From Taudactylus pleione (taxonomy: Eukaryota; Chordata; Amphibia; Anura; Myobatrachidae), in the NCBI GenBank assembly GCA_031769625.1, contig JAUIMM010000135.1:5817501-5881500 (forward strand): a stretch of DNA of 64,000 bases, read 5' to 3'. The position numbers and the translations under genes are program-made. How positions within the stretch are numbered: position 1 is the first letter of the stretch; every line of letters begins with the position of its first letter. The notes beneath the pieces are model-generated. The model had not been told where the DNA came from, searched no databases, and saw only the letters and a list, made by a program, of their open reading frames with translations. This document shows, in pieces, positions 45,061 to 55,344 of this stretch.

Positions 45061-45302
45061 ATAAATAACAATGCCCAGTGTAAGTTAAAGGGAGGTGAGC
45101 CCATCTGGTGAAATCTGAATATATTTTAGCGAATAGAGGAGAGTAATTTGCTGTGTATAATTTTGAGGGATGATTAGGGATTCTTATTCCTAAATAGGTA
45201 AAACAATCGTTAGTAGCCCATTTGAATGGAAATTAAGCACCCCAACCCAATTTTGCTGCTGAATAGAAGGCTAGGGCTTCCGTTTTCATGTTGACTTGAC
45301 TT

Positions 45303-45900
45303 ATCTGCATCACCACTGGGGCTTTTGCAAAAGGTGAATTCTTTTCTGGCTTCTGCTGGAGAAACCGAAGAAGGAGACATCTTCGTAGTGCCATGTGTCA
45401 CTTCAGCTGCCAACTTGCTCACCAAGAGCGCTTTGGATCTTTTAAGATCTGGGTCAGTTGAAAAGAAAGACACAGCATATGAATTAAACCTAGGATCAAG
45501 CATGGTTGCTAAAATATAATGATCAGATTTCAAGATCTTGGCCACCCAAGGATCCTGGCGAAGCGGACAAAGGACTTAAATTATCAGTCCAGCATACTTT
45601 GCAGAATCACTTTGTTTAATCTCCTTCTTCAATTTCTCCAGCTGCTTTTCCAAAAGCCTAATCAGGGAATCACCTTACTCAAGCTAGCAGTGTCAGCACT
45701 CACTTCACATGTGGGAACTTCAAATGGCTTGAGCACCTTGCACAAAACAGAAAGTACTCTCCACTGTGCTGGGCTAAAGTACATTCCCCCTCCTCTCCCA
45801 ATGTCATGGCTTGTCGTATAGCTATGGATGTCTTTTTGCTGCTCCTCCATTTGCTGAAGCATATAAAGGGTGGAGTTCCACCTCGTTACCACTTATTGCT
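45303..45900 (-). pseudogene. hAT-2 transposase, middle region after the catalytic core
   Basis: Minus-strand pieces read TRWNSTLYMLQQMEEQQKD (the conserved TRWNS motif), WRVLSVLCKVLKPFEVPTCE, and LATMLDPRFNSYAVSFF, each in the order seen in hAT/ZBED transposases (RWNST, then L-PF---T---S, then LDPRFK). A frameshift near 45660 and a stop near 45545 break them. The region between 45900 and 46036 is out of frame. Confidence 0.8.
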
Positions 45901-46035
45901 TCAGGTGATGGCAGGGCAAATTAAACTGCTCTTGCAGGTGCTGTAATCTCCTGCACTCTGTTGCTGAATGCCAAAAATTTCCTGAAATTTTTTGGGCCAC
46001 AGACAGCATCTCCTGCACACCCCTGTCAATTTTTT

Positions 46036-46512
46036 TTAAAAACCCTGCACCACTAAGTTGACTGTGTGAGCAAAACAGGGGATGTGTTGGAATTCACCCA
46101 GCTGTAATGCTTTCACAATATTTGTAGAATTGTCAGAAATCACAAATCCTGAGGAGAGTCGAAGTGGGGTAAGCCATGTTTCTATGACATCTCTTAGTTT
46201 TTCTAAGAGGTTCTCAGTGGTATGCCTCTTATTGAATCCGGTGATGCACAGAGTTGCCTGCCTCTGAATGAGCTGGTGTTGTTTGTTTGATACTGCTTCT
46301 GCTGCTGCTGAAGGCGATTCACCCACCCAGTGGGCCATCACAGTCATGTAATCTTTAGTTTGTCCACTACCACTTGTCCACATATCTGTGGTTAAGTGGA
46401 CAGTGGCATTTTGCAGGCCAATAATTAGGTTCTGTTTAACGTCCTGGTACAGCCGAGGAATGGCTTTTCGGGTAAAATGAAACTGAGATGGAATTTGGTA
46501 CCATGGACACAA
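46036..46512 (-). pseudogene. hAT-2 transposase, RNase H-like catalytic core
   Basis: The 158-codon open frame includes VHLTTDMWTSGSGQTKDYM (first catalytic Asp), HTTENLLEKLRDVIETW, GFVISDNSTNIVKAL (second catalytic Asp) and FQHIPCFAHTVNLVV, the conserved CxxH element before the all-helical insertion. These motifs are intact as far as they extend. The enzyme family excises DNA with hairpins on flanking DNA and inserts with 8-bp duplications, consistent with the duplications seen here. Confidence 0.9.
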
Positions 46513-46524
46513 GACCTCAATTAA

Positions 46525-47345
46525 CTATGTAAATCCCACTGCATTAATTGCGAATATTGGATGCAGATCTAATACTAGCATAGCTGTCATGGTGTCAGTC
46601 ATCCGCTGTGCGACAGGGTGAGAGCTGTCATACTTGCTTCCCCTTGCAAGAGATTCTTTAACAGTCAATTGTTTTTTTGGTAAACTACTACTAGTAGTCT
46701 TCTTGGTCCACTTCTGGGATGAAGATCCACCCCCAGCAGCAGCAGCAGCAGGCCTAGCACTCAAAGATTCAGTTTCTTCTGAGGTGTCCTGGAAAAAGGA
46801 GGAGTCACCGTGACTTAGCATTAACAAATTGGATGCTGCACTACCACTGATCATTCCTGAGGATATTGAGGATGAAGGTGTTGTCAGCGGATATTGCAGG
46901 TGCTGGGATTTAGTAGAGAGAAGGCATCTAGCTAATGCTGGACTGCTTGTTGTTATTTTTTTAGCAGTAGTTTTTGTTATCAAAATCATGAGCTCGCTGC
47001 AGATGATGTAATAGCATGGAGGTTCCTAGATGCTTAACGTCCCTGCCTCTACTAACTGTGGTCCCACAACGGCTGCAAATGGCTTGACAAACATTGTCAG
47101 GGTTTGGGTAAAAATAATTCTACACAAAAGATGTGGATTTGTTGGTTCTATGCCCAGGCATGGCAATGGTCTTCTTATCTTGGCCAGGAGCTGCTTCCAC
47201 TGGTGCCTGACTTATACAAACAATATCATCAACATCCTCATTAGTGACAGCGTCAGCTGCACATATATTCCCCTCATCCTCTTGCAATTCCATGGTGGCA
47301 TCCTCAATATCTATGTCCTCAGCAATACTTCCCATCCCCACAACT
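46525..47345 (-). pseudogene. hAT-2 transposase, BED finger and linker
   Basis: The minus strand has an acidic stretch (IDIEDATMELQEDEGN), MPGHRTNKSTSFV, one stop, then NYFYPNPDNVCQAICSRC and SRGRDVKHLGTSMLLHHLQR, the BED zinc finger matching that of hAT-1. A Ser/Thr-rich linker and KKTTSSSLPKKQLTVKESLA follow, leading into the catalytic part. One stop inside the finger and at least one frameshift near 46990 are visible. Confidence 0.85.
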
Positions 47346-47505
47346 ACAGATGGAACAGAAACTGTGGAGGGCGGCTCTCTGAAAAGTCAGGCGTACACAT
47401 AGCAATACCACTCATGGACCCACTGAGACTCTCCTCAGGGATTTCTGACATTTGTGTTTATGAAAACACAGTTTGATCTACTGCCACATTGGTTTTAATT
47501 TTTTT

Positions 47506-47874
47506 TTAGACTTCTTCTATAGTCAGATTGAAAAGGTCTTTTATTGTCATATGAGAGGCACAAGATACCTCACTGACAGTTGTATAACCACCACTCAGAA
47601 ATAAAGGCCAATGCCTGAGCCTTTCCTTGCCACTATGTGTGGTGAATGGTATGTTGCCAATTTTCTGTTTTTCTGCACTAGTAGTAGTCTTTAGAGGTTT
47701 TTTTTTCTTTACCCCTTTGAAATCTAGATTTTTTGATTTCAGGTTCCCTAATTTATTAAAGCCTCTATGCCCTTGAGCATCAGCTTTAGATGATAGTGAT
47801 GGACTTCCAGCAGCTGCAGTGCTAGCATTTGCTTGCTGCTTCTGCTCTCCTCTTGGTTTGTTTCTGTTATCCAT
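47506..47874 (-). pseudogene. hAT-2 transposase, N-terminal region
   Basis: The 122-codon frame starts MDNRNKPRGEQKQQANASTA and continues to FKGVKKKK and IGNIPFTTHSGKERLRHWPL. The last part matches hAT-1 (IGNMPFTTQSGKERIRPWPF), so this is the family's start region with a Lys-rich basic stretch. It breaks near 47506 before the acidic block. The ATG lies just right-to-left of the minisatellite that forms the upstream region. Confidence 0.8.
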
Positions 47875-47894
47875 ATTAATTTATCACTGTGAAC

Positions 47895-48730
47895 TGGAGT
47901 CACTGAGCTTGTATACACACAGTGGGCTTATAGGCAGTAAGGTCACGGAGCTTGTATACACACTGTGGGCTTATGCCAAGTCACGGAGCTTGTATACACA
48001 CAGTGGGCTAATGCCCAGTAAAGTCACAGAGCTTTTATACACACAGTGGGCTTATTGTATACACACAGTGGGCTAAAGCCCAGTCACAGAGCTTGTATAC
48101 ACACTTTGGGCTTATTGTATACATACAGTGGGCTAATGCCCAGTCACAGAGCTTGTAACCACACTGTGGGCTAATGCCCAGTCATGGAGCTTGTATACAC
48201 ACAGTGGGCTTATGGCCAGTAAGGTCATTTAGCTTGTATACACACTGTGGGCTTATGCCCTTTCACTTAGCTTGTATACACACAGTGGGCTAATGCCCAG
48301 TCACTGAGCTTGTATACACACTGTGGGCTTATGCCCAGTCACAGAGCTTGTAAACACACTGTGAGCTAATGCCCAGTAAAGTCACGGAGCTTGTATACAC
48401 ACTGTTGGCTTATGCTCAGTAACGGAGCTTGTATATACACTGTGGGCTTATGCCCAGTCACAGAGCTTGTATACACACTGTTGGCTTATGCCCAGTCACA
48501 GAGCTTGTATACACACTGTGGGCTTAGGCCCTGAAAAGTCACAGAGTTATATGCCCAGTCACTGAGCTTTTATATATGCCAGTCACGGAGCAGTGGGAGC
48601 ACACACAGAGGATTTATGCCCTGTAAAGTGGGCTTATTCCAAGGAGCTTGTATACACACTGTGGGCTTATGCCCAGTAAAGTCACAGAGTTATGCCCAGT
48701 CACGGAGCTTTTATATAGCCCAGGTGCTCC
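47895..48730. repeat. 38-bp minisatellite upstream of the hAT-2 transposase
   Basis: About twenty copies of a unit close to CACGGAGCTTGTATACACAC plus AGTGGGCTTATGCCCAGT follow each other with small indels and substitutions. Each contains GTATAC and a GGGCTTATGCCC mini-palindrome. It lies between the right end of the transposon and the transposase start. Confidence 0.9.
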
Positions 48731-49052
48731 AGTCATGGAGCAGTTAGAGACCAGAGGCCAGAAGAACTACTACACTGTCTACACTGTCTAACACTAACTA
48801 AGTGCGTCCTCTGCTCTGTCTGACTCTCTTTCTGTGAAATGGCACCGAGTCCCGGGTGCCGCGCCTTTTATAGAGTTCGAACCTCACCCGAGTCTCGCGA
48901 GAATCCGACGCCAGCCGGGTGACATTTGGCTTCGAGGTGGAATCCGAGTCAGATGGGAACACCCAAAATTGCTTTCGGGTGGACTCAGATTCCACCTGTT
49001 CGGAGTGGTTCAGATTCCTCATAATCCGAACCACTTATCTCTAGTTGTTATA

Positions 49053-49746
49053 TTAACCTCTTGCCTGGCATGGTCATATCAGATATGACCATACAAGACT
49101 GGGCTTTACCTGACATGGTCGTATCTGCAGGGCCACCTCCAGGGTTCAGAGCACCCTGTGCCAGCTCTTCAAAATGTGCCCTCACATATATGGGCACATT
49201 TTGACCATGCAAGGGTGCGTGGTGGTCTGGAATTGTGCGCAAGGGTTCAAGCTTGCATTGTAGTTGTTCAGTGGTGTCCATGGCAGGGTGCGGGGGTCCA
49301 GCGGCATCCGCTGCGAGGTGCAAAGGGGTCCGGCAGGGGAGTTGTAGGTCATTTTATATTAATGATGGTGGTCCTGTACGATCAAGACTTGTTATGGGGC
49401 CTACGCTTAGGGATGCTATACTATATAGTATACTAGGAACGGTCACTGACCAGCAATGGTTTGTAAACTGATGTTAATGAAACATCGGTGGTTGTGGTCT
49501 CAAACAATTGATGGTTTCTATTTATGGTTGAAACAATCGACCATCGATGGTACAGCTGTGAATGGCCATCATTACAGTATACCTTAAGAACTGCTATTAT
49601 ATGGTATATGGTGTTTAAAAATATATATATTTTAAAAAATCATATTGGATAATTTTTAAAAATATGTTCTTGACCTAATTCAGTCATAAAAACCCGACAA
49701 TATCTCAGAGGTGTTTGGAAAATAATGTTGTCAGTAAAGTGGTTAA
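49053..49746. mobile_element. piggyBac-like MITE (TTAA-flanked), second copy
   Basis: TTAA at 49053-49056 and 49743-49746 bounds ends CCTCTTGCCTGGC and, read inward from the right, CCACTTTACTGAC. These resemble the ends at 36979. The left side repeats TGGCATGGTCATATC / TGACATGGTCGTATC. No coding region is recognised. Confidence 0.45.
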
Positions 49747-49814
49747 AAATAAATAATTTTATTATGTGGTGGTTGAATTCACCTTTCAAATAGGCAAAAC
49801 CGTGCACAAAAAGA

Positions 49815-50001
49815 ACCCTAAGGGTAGATTTACTAAAGTGAGAGTTTTTAGAAGTGGAAATAATACCAACAGCAACCAATAAGATTCTACTTAACATTTA
49901 AATTACACCTTCTAGAAGATAATAGCTAGATTCTGATTAGTTGCTGTTGGTATTACTTCCATTTCTAAAAACTCTCACTTTAGTAAATCTACCCTTAGGG
50001 T
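49815..50001. mobile_element. Palindromic MITE, near-perfect hairpin
   Basis: ACCCTAAGGGTAGATTTAC at the left and its inverse at the right bound arms of about 80 bp with matching GAGAGTTTTTAGAAGTGGAA blocks. It belongs with the copies beginning at 17366 and 52840 (GGGTATATTTACTAAAGTG). The loop contains TTCTAGAAGATAATAGCTAG. No gene. Confidence 0.85.
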
Positions 50002-50563
50002 TTTTTTTGTGCCTTTTAAAGGCTAAACCAAGCTGGGCTGACCTTTAAAAGGATTACCACTTTAAAAATATGGGGAGACTCACATAAATCCCCGCAGTGT
50101 CGGAAGTTCAGAGGTTATTACATGTCTATATATGATCTGCACTGTTAAATATTAATGCATCTCAATTAACTAGCGCTGTTCTAATATAGAGAGGACTAAA
50201 TGCTGTTTTTTTTCACTAAAACCTAATTCGAGATTTAGAGCATTTTCGGCATTATTCCGGTACAATCAGATAGAATTTTACAATCATAGACCAAAATAGC
50301 TCTGAGACGGAACCTTTTCTGTAGAATTCCAGTAAAATTGGGTACCCTAGATGACTAATGTTAGATTCTATTGATTACACAAACATTTCATCACAGCAAT
50401 ATTAGGTATTAATAACCTATTTGCAGATTGACAAAAACTAATTATAAACTAAGAAATCTGTAATTACCAACTCTCTATCTCTCTCCATATATATTGAAAA
50501 ACTGATTTGTATGTGTCTATATATGTTGTAAATACAGTGAGGAAGATTTCTGTTTAGCTACTT
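50002..50563. other. AT-rich DNA, no gene
   Basis: About 560 bp without recognisable features. Confidence 0.5.
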
Positions 50564-50815
50564 ATACCCCTTTTAAACTGACATAAAAATCCTGGGTTAA
50601 TGCACGTGAATGTGCATCAACCCGGGATTTTTGTCAGTTTAAATGGATCCACCCGGGTCCAGAAACCCAGGGATCCAACTAAGGTAGTTTGCAGGGTTGA
50701 CCATGCGTCATTCCCATGGCACCCTGCGGTGTAAATGGCGCGATCCAGATCACGATGACCTGGATCATGTTGCATGATGCCTGATTGGCCGGTTTCAGCG
50801 GTGGTTGGAGATTAC
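50564..50815. mobile_element. MITE of the TACCCCTTTT family, copy 1
   Basis: It begins TATACCCCTTTTAAACTGAC, contains a hairpin (ATCCTGGGTTAATGCACG / CGTGAATGTGCATCAACC region), CCCGGGTCCAGAAACCC and GGTGTAAATGGCGCGATCC. A second copy at 53767-54005 shares TACCCCTTTT, GTGTAAA(T/C)GGCG(C/T)GATCCA and ATCACGATGACCTGGA. Coding capacity absent. Confidence 0.65.
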
Positions 50816-50869
50816 TAACAGCAAAAACAAACAAAGAAAAAATAATTCCTATAGTGGTGCACACACAGA

Positions 50870-52500
50870 TGGAAAAAAAATGATTAATAGATACAATATC
50901 TTAATCTCTCAATCCTATATTTTATTATAACTCACATTAATACTAGGACCAAGGGCTTGGGGCATATAATTACTATTAGCCAAAGGGCAATTTTGACTGA
51001 GGAATGTCGCTTTTATAACATATTGGTAGGTTAGACATAACTGTACCCCTAAATGAAAATTACTAAAACATAACTTTTATTTTATCCCTAAAATCTACTT
51101 AGCAAAATATTTTTAGTTTTTATTATTAAAAATATATATAATATCATTGTAAAAACATCATTGAATTTTTATAATAAATATTCAATAAATAATTAATGTT
51201 ACTACCTCTGGTACACTTACTATCTGTGTATTATTGTATTTTTAATCCTTATTTTGTTGTTACGACTTAAATAGTCAATTCTAACGGGTGTCTAGAGACT
51301 ATGAGACCTAATTTGCATGGATAAATATCAATCTAATTGATCATATTCATATCACCAATGAGTATGTAATTCAGTAGGGAATTCATGCAATACACACAAA
51401 TTATTATGAAATAAATATCTTGGTGTCGTGTATTCCTTGTTTGTAATACACGATCACTCGTTACACATCATCCTCATGTTGTTTTTACTCTTATTTAATC
51501 ATGATGATCATATAATTAGGATTTTCCCACAAATCCCATAATAATATTCCCTGCCTATTCCATATATAATTGTTGTTACTTGTTCCACCAGCTTTCACTA
51601 TGATCCATACAATTAGGAATAGCAGCAAATCCCACAATTAGGATCAGTATCTATTGGCTTGATAAATATTAATAGTTATGAAATGACATAATTAGGAATA
51701 TCAGCACATCCCATAATTGTGTTCAGTTTATATTACTAGATAGATACTATTGGTTGGGATATAGTATCATTAGGAGTTTTAGCAGAACCACAAATAATAT
51801 TATAAGCTTAATCCATATAAAAGTATTATTGATTAATTTATTGAGCCAGTTAACACAATTCAGGAATTTTAGCAAATCCCAGTTATATTCAGTATTTCTT
51901 AGTAAGCAGACATTATCACTTCTATAGTTGTAATTTGCCACCTCAGAAATATTGTTATAGATTGAGTACTAATTTTTACAGGGAAACAGTCTGATAATAC
52001 AAATGAGATGTGCTACAAATAAAATGTGCTACAATTAGTATGAACTTCTGTCTGTTTACTATAGTTGGTATACTATTTTGCTATATTGCATTTATGTATC
52101 CCTTTTTAATTAGGCTATTGCCACTTGTGATACACAAAGATTCTCAAATTAGCTTAAGTTATCCTACGTATGTTCACCACTCCAATAGGTTATAAAGTAA
52201 CTTTAGAACAAGTAGGTATATGAGGAACTGATGTGTTGTGAATAGACTCTGAACAGATCAACACTGAGTCTCCTTTATACATAATCTCCAAGTATTCACT
52301 GCAACGCCGGAAGAGCCGGGTCACTGAAGGCAACAAAAAACCCTTCTGTGTAGATTACATAAACCAAACCCGGGGAAGTACCATCAGCACCAATCAGAAT
52401 TAAACTCTTTGAGTCAACACTAAAAATTGCTGGTTCAGGATATTACCAGAATGCTATTTAATAATTACTTTAATAATTGTCGTAATAGTCTTATCTTGTA
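50870..52500. repeat. AT-rich region with a degenerate ~100-bp tandem repeat
   Basis: Between 51490 and 51930 the words ATAATTAGGA(A/T)T, AGCA(A/C)ATCCCA and TCAGTATCTATT recur four times or so with a spacing near 100 bp. The rest of the region is AT-rich and gene-free. A GC-richer block at 52300-52390 contains CGCCGGAAGAGCCGGG. Confidence 0.5.
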
Positions 52501-52504
52501 CTTT

Positions 52505-52735
52505 TTTGTGAAAACAATATTGCAAGGTGATCAAAATTGACTGGAAAGGAATGTTATTGATGTTAATAATACTGTAGGAAAAAAAATAGGCCAAAATTAC
52601 ATGATTTTAGCTGTCTTCATAAATTTTGAAAGAAATCCAGGACCAAAATCAAAACCAAAATATTGGAGGGTGGTTTTGCAAAAATCAAAACACAATGAAG
52701 ATTTAGAACCAAAACCAAAGTATTGGGGCCTGTAT
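52505..52735 (+). mobile_element. hAT terminal fragment
   Basis: AATTGACTGGAAAGGAATG, TTAATAATACTGTAGGAAAAA and AAAACCAAAATATTGG are the reverse complement of the left end region of hAT-1 (22590-22820: CAGTATTAATAACC, GGTTTTGGATCTGG). Only this end remains. Confidence 0.75.
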
Positions 52736-52839
52736 ACCTCTGTAAGGGAAAATTATTCAGATTTTTTAGACAGTATAAGAATCCTCATAACATGTATATG
52801 AACCTGCATAGAAGTGTACAGCAGTTGCAAATACCTAAA

Positions 52840-52995
52840 GGGTATATTTACTAAAGTGCAGGTTTTTAGAAGTGGAGATATTGCCCATAACAACCAGTCA
52901 GATTCTACTTAACATTTGTCTAGCAACGTCTAGAAGATAATAGCTAGAATCTGATTGGTTGCTAAGCTCAACATCTCCACTTCTAAAAACCCCTT
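52840..52995. mobile_element. Palindromic MITE (GGGTATATTTACTAAAGTG family)
   Basis: Arms GGTTTTTAGAAGTGGAGAT and ATCTCCACTTCTAAAAACC are inverted copies. The middle shares AGATTCTACTTAACATT and TAGAAGATAATAGCTAGAA with the copy at 49815. The right terminal bases are decayed. Confidence 0.8.
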
Positions 52996-53059
52996 ACTGT
53001 GCTCATCATATGTGTGAATTTCCCATCGTTAAGATATGAGACCACTAACATTGTTGAGT

Positions 53060-53085
53060 TGAAAGAGAGTCAGAGAGAGAGAGAG
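53060..53085. repeat. GA-rich simple repeat
   Basis: A short GAGAGAGAG tract following GAGTCA. Confidence 0.8.
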
Positions 53086-53469
53086 TTCCCTTTATGCATA
53101 ACACCCAATTACTTTAGATGTCATGAGAAAGTGCTTTGATGCTTTACTTTCATTCTGCTCCATAGAATTCCTGCTGTATGAGCCATCTAAAAATACTACC
53201 ACATCACACTTTTGTCCTTGGATGGGCAGGATATGCAGTGTTGCTAGTAAATTTGTGAACCATGTAGAATTTTCTGAATTTGGGCATACTGTGTGTGACT
53301 GTCAATAGGTTCAGATAATCATCTAAATACAAAAAGTAAAGATGACCCAATGATTGTAATTACAAAAGACAATAACATTTCACTTACTTACTGATAAAAA
53401 ATTGTCAACAATAAATGTATTTTATGGAATACAGTAAGTGTAGGAACATCTAGGATTATCAGTTCAGTG

Positions 53470-53765
53470 GATGGCATAATTAAAATTGCCATGTTAATCA
53501 GTGGGATGACAATCCCATCCATCCCAATTAGGTGTGCGTTTGGGCAGTGCTGCCCTATTTAAAAACATAAACCAGAGTTCTCAGTATCAGTCTGATCTCC
53601 ACCACCCAGGTGTGTGGGCACATGCCATGTCAAAGGAGATTTCTGAGGACCTTGGAAAAGAGTGGTCTATGCTCATCTGGTTTGAAAATGTTACAAAACT
53701 ATTCCTCAAGACTTTTACCTGTATCCACTCTATAAATGGAGAGAATTCAATACCATTGTTATCTC
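53470..53765 (+). pseudogene. Tc1/mariner transposase N-terminus, fragment
   Basis: The + strand reads MSKEISEDLGKEWSMLIWFE at 53628, which after small indels corresponds to the start of Tc1-like transposases (MSKEISEDLR-R, then a helix-turn-helix with GYKTIS). A WREFNT-like end follows near 53745. The upstream GTGTGGGCACATGCC block is the usual leader. Only the first DNA-binding helix region remains, and the catalytic domain is absent. The fragment ends where the MITE at 53767 begins. Confidence 0.7.
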
Positions 53766-53766
53766 A

Positions 53767-54005
53767 TACCCCTTTTACACCAGAGCTAAAACCTGGGTTA
53801 TTGCAGGGTTAACCCGGATAGCTCCTTGGTGTAAAAGGGGACAGGTTTGGATTCCTGGGTCAAGTGACCCAGCAATCCCATTCAGGTAACTTACAGGGTT
53901 TAACACTGGAATGACCCGTAAAACCCTGCAGTGTAAACGGCGTGATCCATGTCACGATGACCTGGAGTTCACCACATGCCAGTCGATTGGCTTCATAAAG
54001 GGGAG
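53767..54005. mobile_element. MITE of the TACCCCTTTT family, copy 2
   Basis: It begins TACCCCTTTTACACCAGAG and contains GGTGTAAAAGGGG, an inverse of its own start, so this side forms a hairpin. The right half contains GTGTAAACGGCGTGATCCA as in copy 1. Confidence 0.65.
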
Positions 54006-54411
54006 TGGTGTGTTTAATAGTTTTTGAAATTTCCAACAGGTAATTTAACTAAAACAGCACCCAGTTTGCTCTATCTTGTCTTTTAGATCCATGGTGGAGA
54101 TGTATCAAGTCTCCTAAAGGGTGGAGAAGTGGACAAATGATGAATAAGCCTAAATGAACCAATCAGCTTCTGCCTATTATGTCATAGAATTTACTTCTTG
54201 TGTCAGGCTGGTGGCCGTCTAATTTCATACCGCAATCGCACCGCAAAACATAGTGGGCTAATGTCTTCTTGCAATCGTGGGATTTGCATACTTTGACTGG
54301 GGATGGCTGCATGCAAACACAGCCTTGCGACTGGGTCGGGTCCTAAGACCAAATCACAGTGGTATGCACATATTTCTATAAAAAATAAAACTAAATGTAA
54401 TAGCTCATGGC

Positions 54412-54413
<2 letters not shown>

Positions 54414-54441
<28 letters not shown>
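54414..54441. repeat. (TTA)n microsatellite
   Basis: About nine TTA units in a row. Confidence 0.9.
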
Positions 54442-54442
<1 letters not shown>

Positions 54443-54544
54443 GTTGACAATCGCCAAATGAGGGCTTGCAACCAAACAATGCAAATACTAAAATGTGGTG
54501 GTGGCTGGCTATTACTCTTGTCCCCATCAGTGATCTGACTCCTT

Positions 54545-55090
54545 AATATTGATACCTAATTAAAACCTCTATGCAATCCTGCCTATAACCTCTATGGAAT
54601 CCTGCCTATAACCTCTAAACCATAGATGACGCTAATTAGCGTTATGAACAGTCGCACACAGCAATAAATACTTTGAGACCTTACCTGTGGTTCCTAAGCA
54701 CAAAAGTTATTATTTAGGCATAAAAGAAAAAGGTACTTTAGCGCACATGATCTAGACAATACGTGCAAAGGTTACAATAACTATGGTACAATCAATACAT
54801 ACGCCAGCGCACCGGTCCCAGTTACAGTCATAAAACCAGAAGCCTGCGGTCATCCAAGAAGAATGGCTCCTAACTGGGGTCAGGACAAGGCTATATACCT
54901 TACAGTTCATGATAACAACAATGTAGACAGACAAACATAATTCCATTGGTTCTTGCTCGTGGGTGATCTTCTTATTGGGCAGTTCTAGGGGTATGTCCAA
55001 TCTTCTCCAGATTGCATTGTCTTTCTTTAATTAATTTAAATTAACCACAGGCTCAGCATACAGTTTTATATTTCAACCAATAATTCACTA
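54545..55090. other. No gene recognised
   Basis: A 26-bp unit CTGCCTATAACCTCTATG occurs about twice at 54570-54620. Otherwise no feature. Confidence 0.45.
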
Positions 55091-55091
55091 T

Positions 55092-55325
55092 GGCCCTGAT
55101 TCAGAGCCGGACGCTCTGACAGAGCGCTCGCTCTAAATCAGGGCCGTCCTTCTTAATTTTTAGAGTGGCTTCCTGGCCGCTCGTATAGCTGTGGATGACC
55201 ACCCACAGCTATAGCAAGCGGCCAGGAAGATGGTTGAGATGGTCAAGACCATCGCGACCATCGGGCTTGCGATGAGACCCTTGTGGTAGGGTCTCGTTGC
55301 TGCAAGCCCTGGAGTGCTTTCAGCT
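55092..55325. mobile_element. Multi-hairpin MITE, copy F, truncated
   Basis: The left end is GGCCCTGATTCAGAGCC; it retains the GCGAGCGGCCAGG hairpin, the GATGGTC...GACCATCGCGACCATC pair and GAGACCCTTGTGGTAGGGTCTC. It stops at GGAGTGCTTTCAGCTC where the central modules would start, without a right end. Confidence 0.75.
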
Positions 55326-55344
55326 CTATCAATTAAGTGGAGTA

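Larger units (their letters stand above)
43255..45287 (-). mobile_element. 5'-truncated L1-type LINE inserted in hAT-2
   Basis: A 15-bp target duplication, ATGTTGACTTGACTT (43240-43254 and 45288-45302), flanks it. The + strand starts with a T run, so the element's A tail is at the low-coordinate end and it points to the minus strand. CAATAAAAATATATTG lies just before the tail and may serve as polyadenylation signal. Its protein-coding region is the ORF2 C-terminus. It is a target-primed insertion, and is itself interrupted by a small MITE. Confidence 0.9.
41914..49043 (-). mobile_element. hAT transposon 2, 7.1 kb, with all transposase regions represented
   Basis: An 8-bp target duplication, GTTGTTAT (41906-41913 and 49044-49051), flanks ends TAGGGATGTGCGCTGG and, inward from the right, TAGAGATAAGTGG. 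The left subterminal region repeats TTTGGATTTGGATTTG. The transposase gene runs on the minus strand from 47874 to 42826. Two later insertions sit inside (a LINE at 43255-45287 and a MITE at 42228-42506). A minisatellite lies just upstream of the gene. Stops and shifts show it is inactive. It is the reference copy for the family that includes hAT-1 and the remnant at 28800-29785. Confidence 0.9.

Noticed and set aside
47819..48076. Frame with repeated LYTHSGL
   Set aside because: Translation of the 38-bp minisatellite upstream of the hAT-2 gene.
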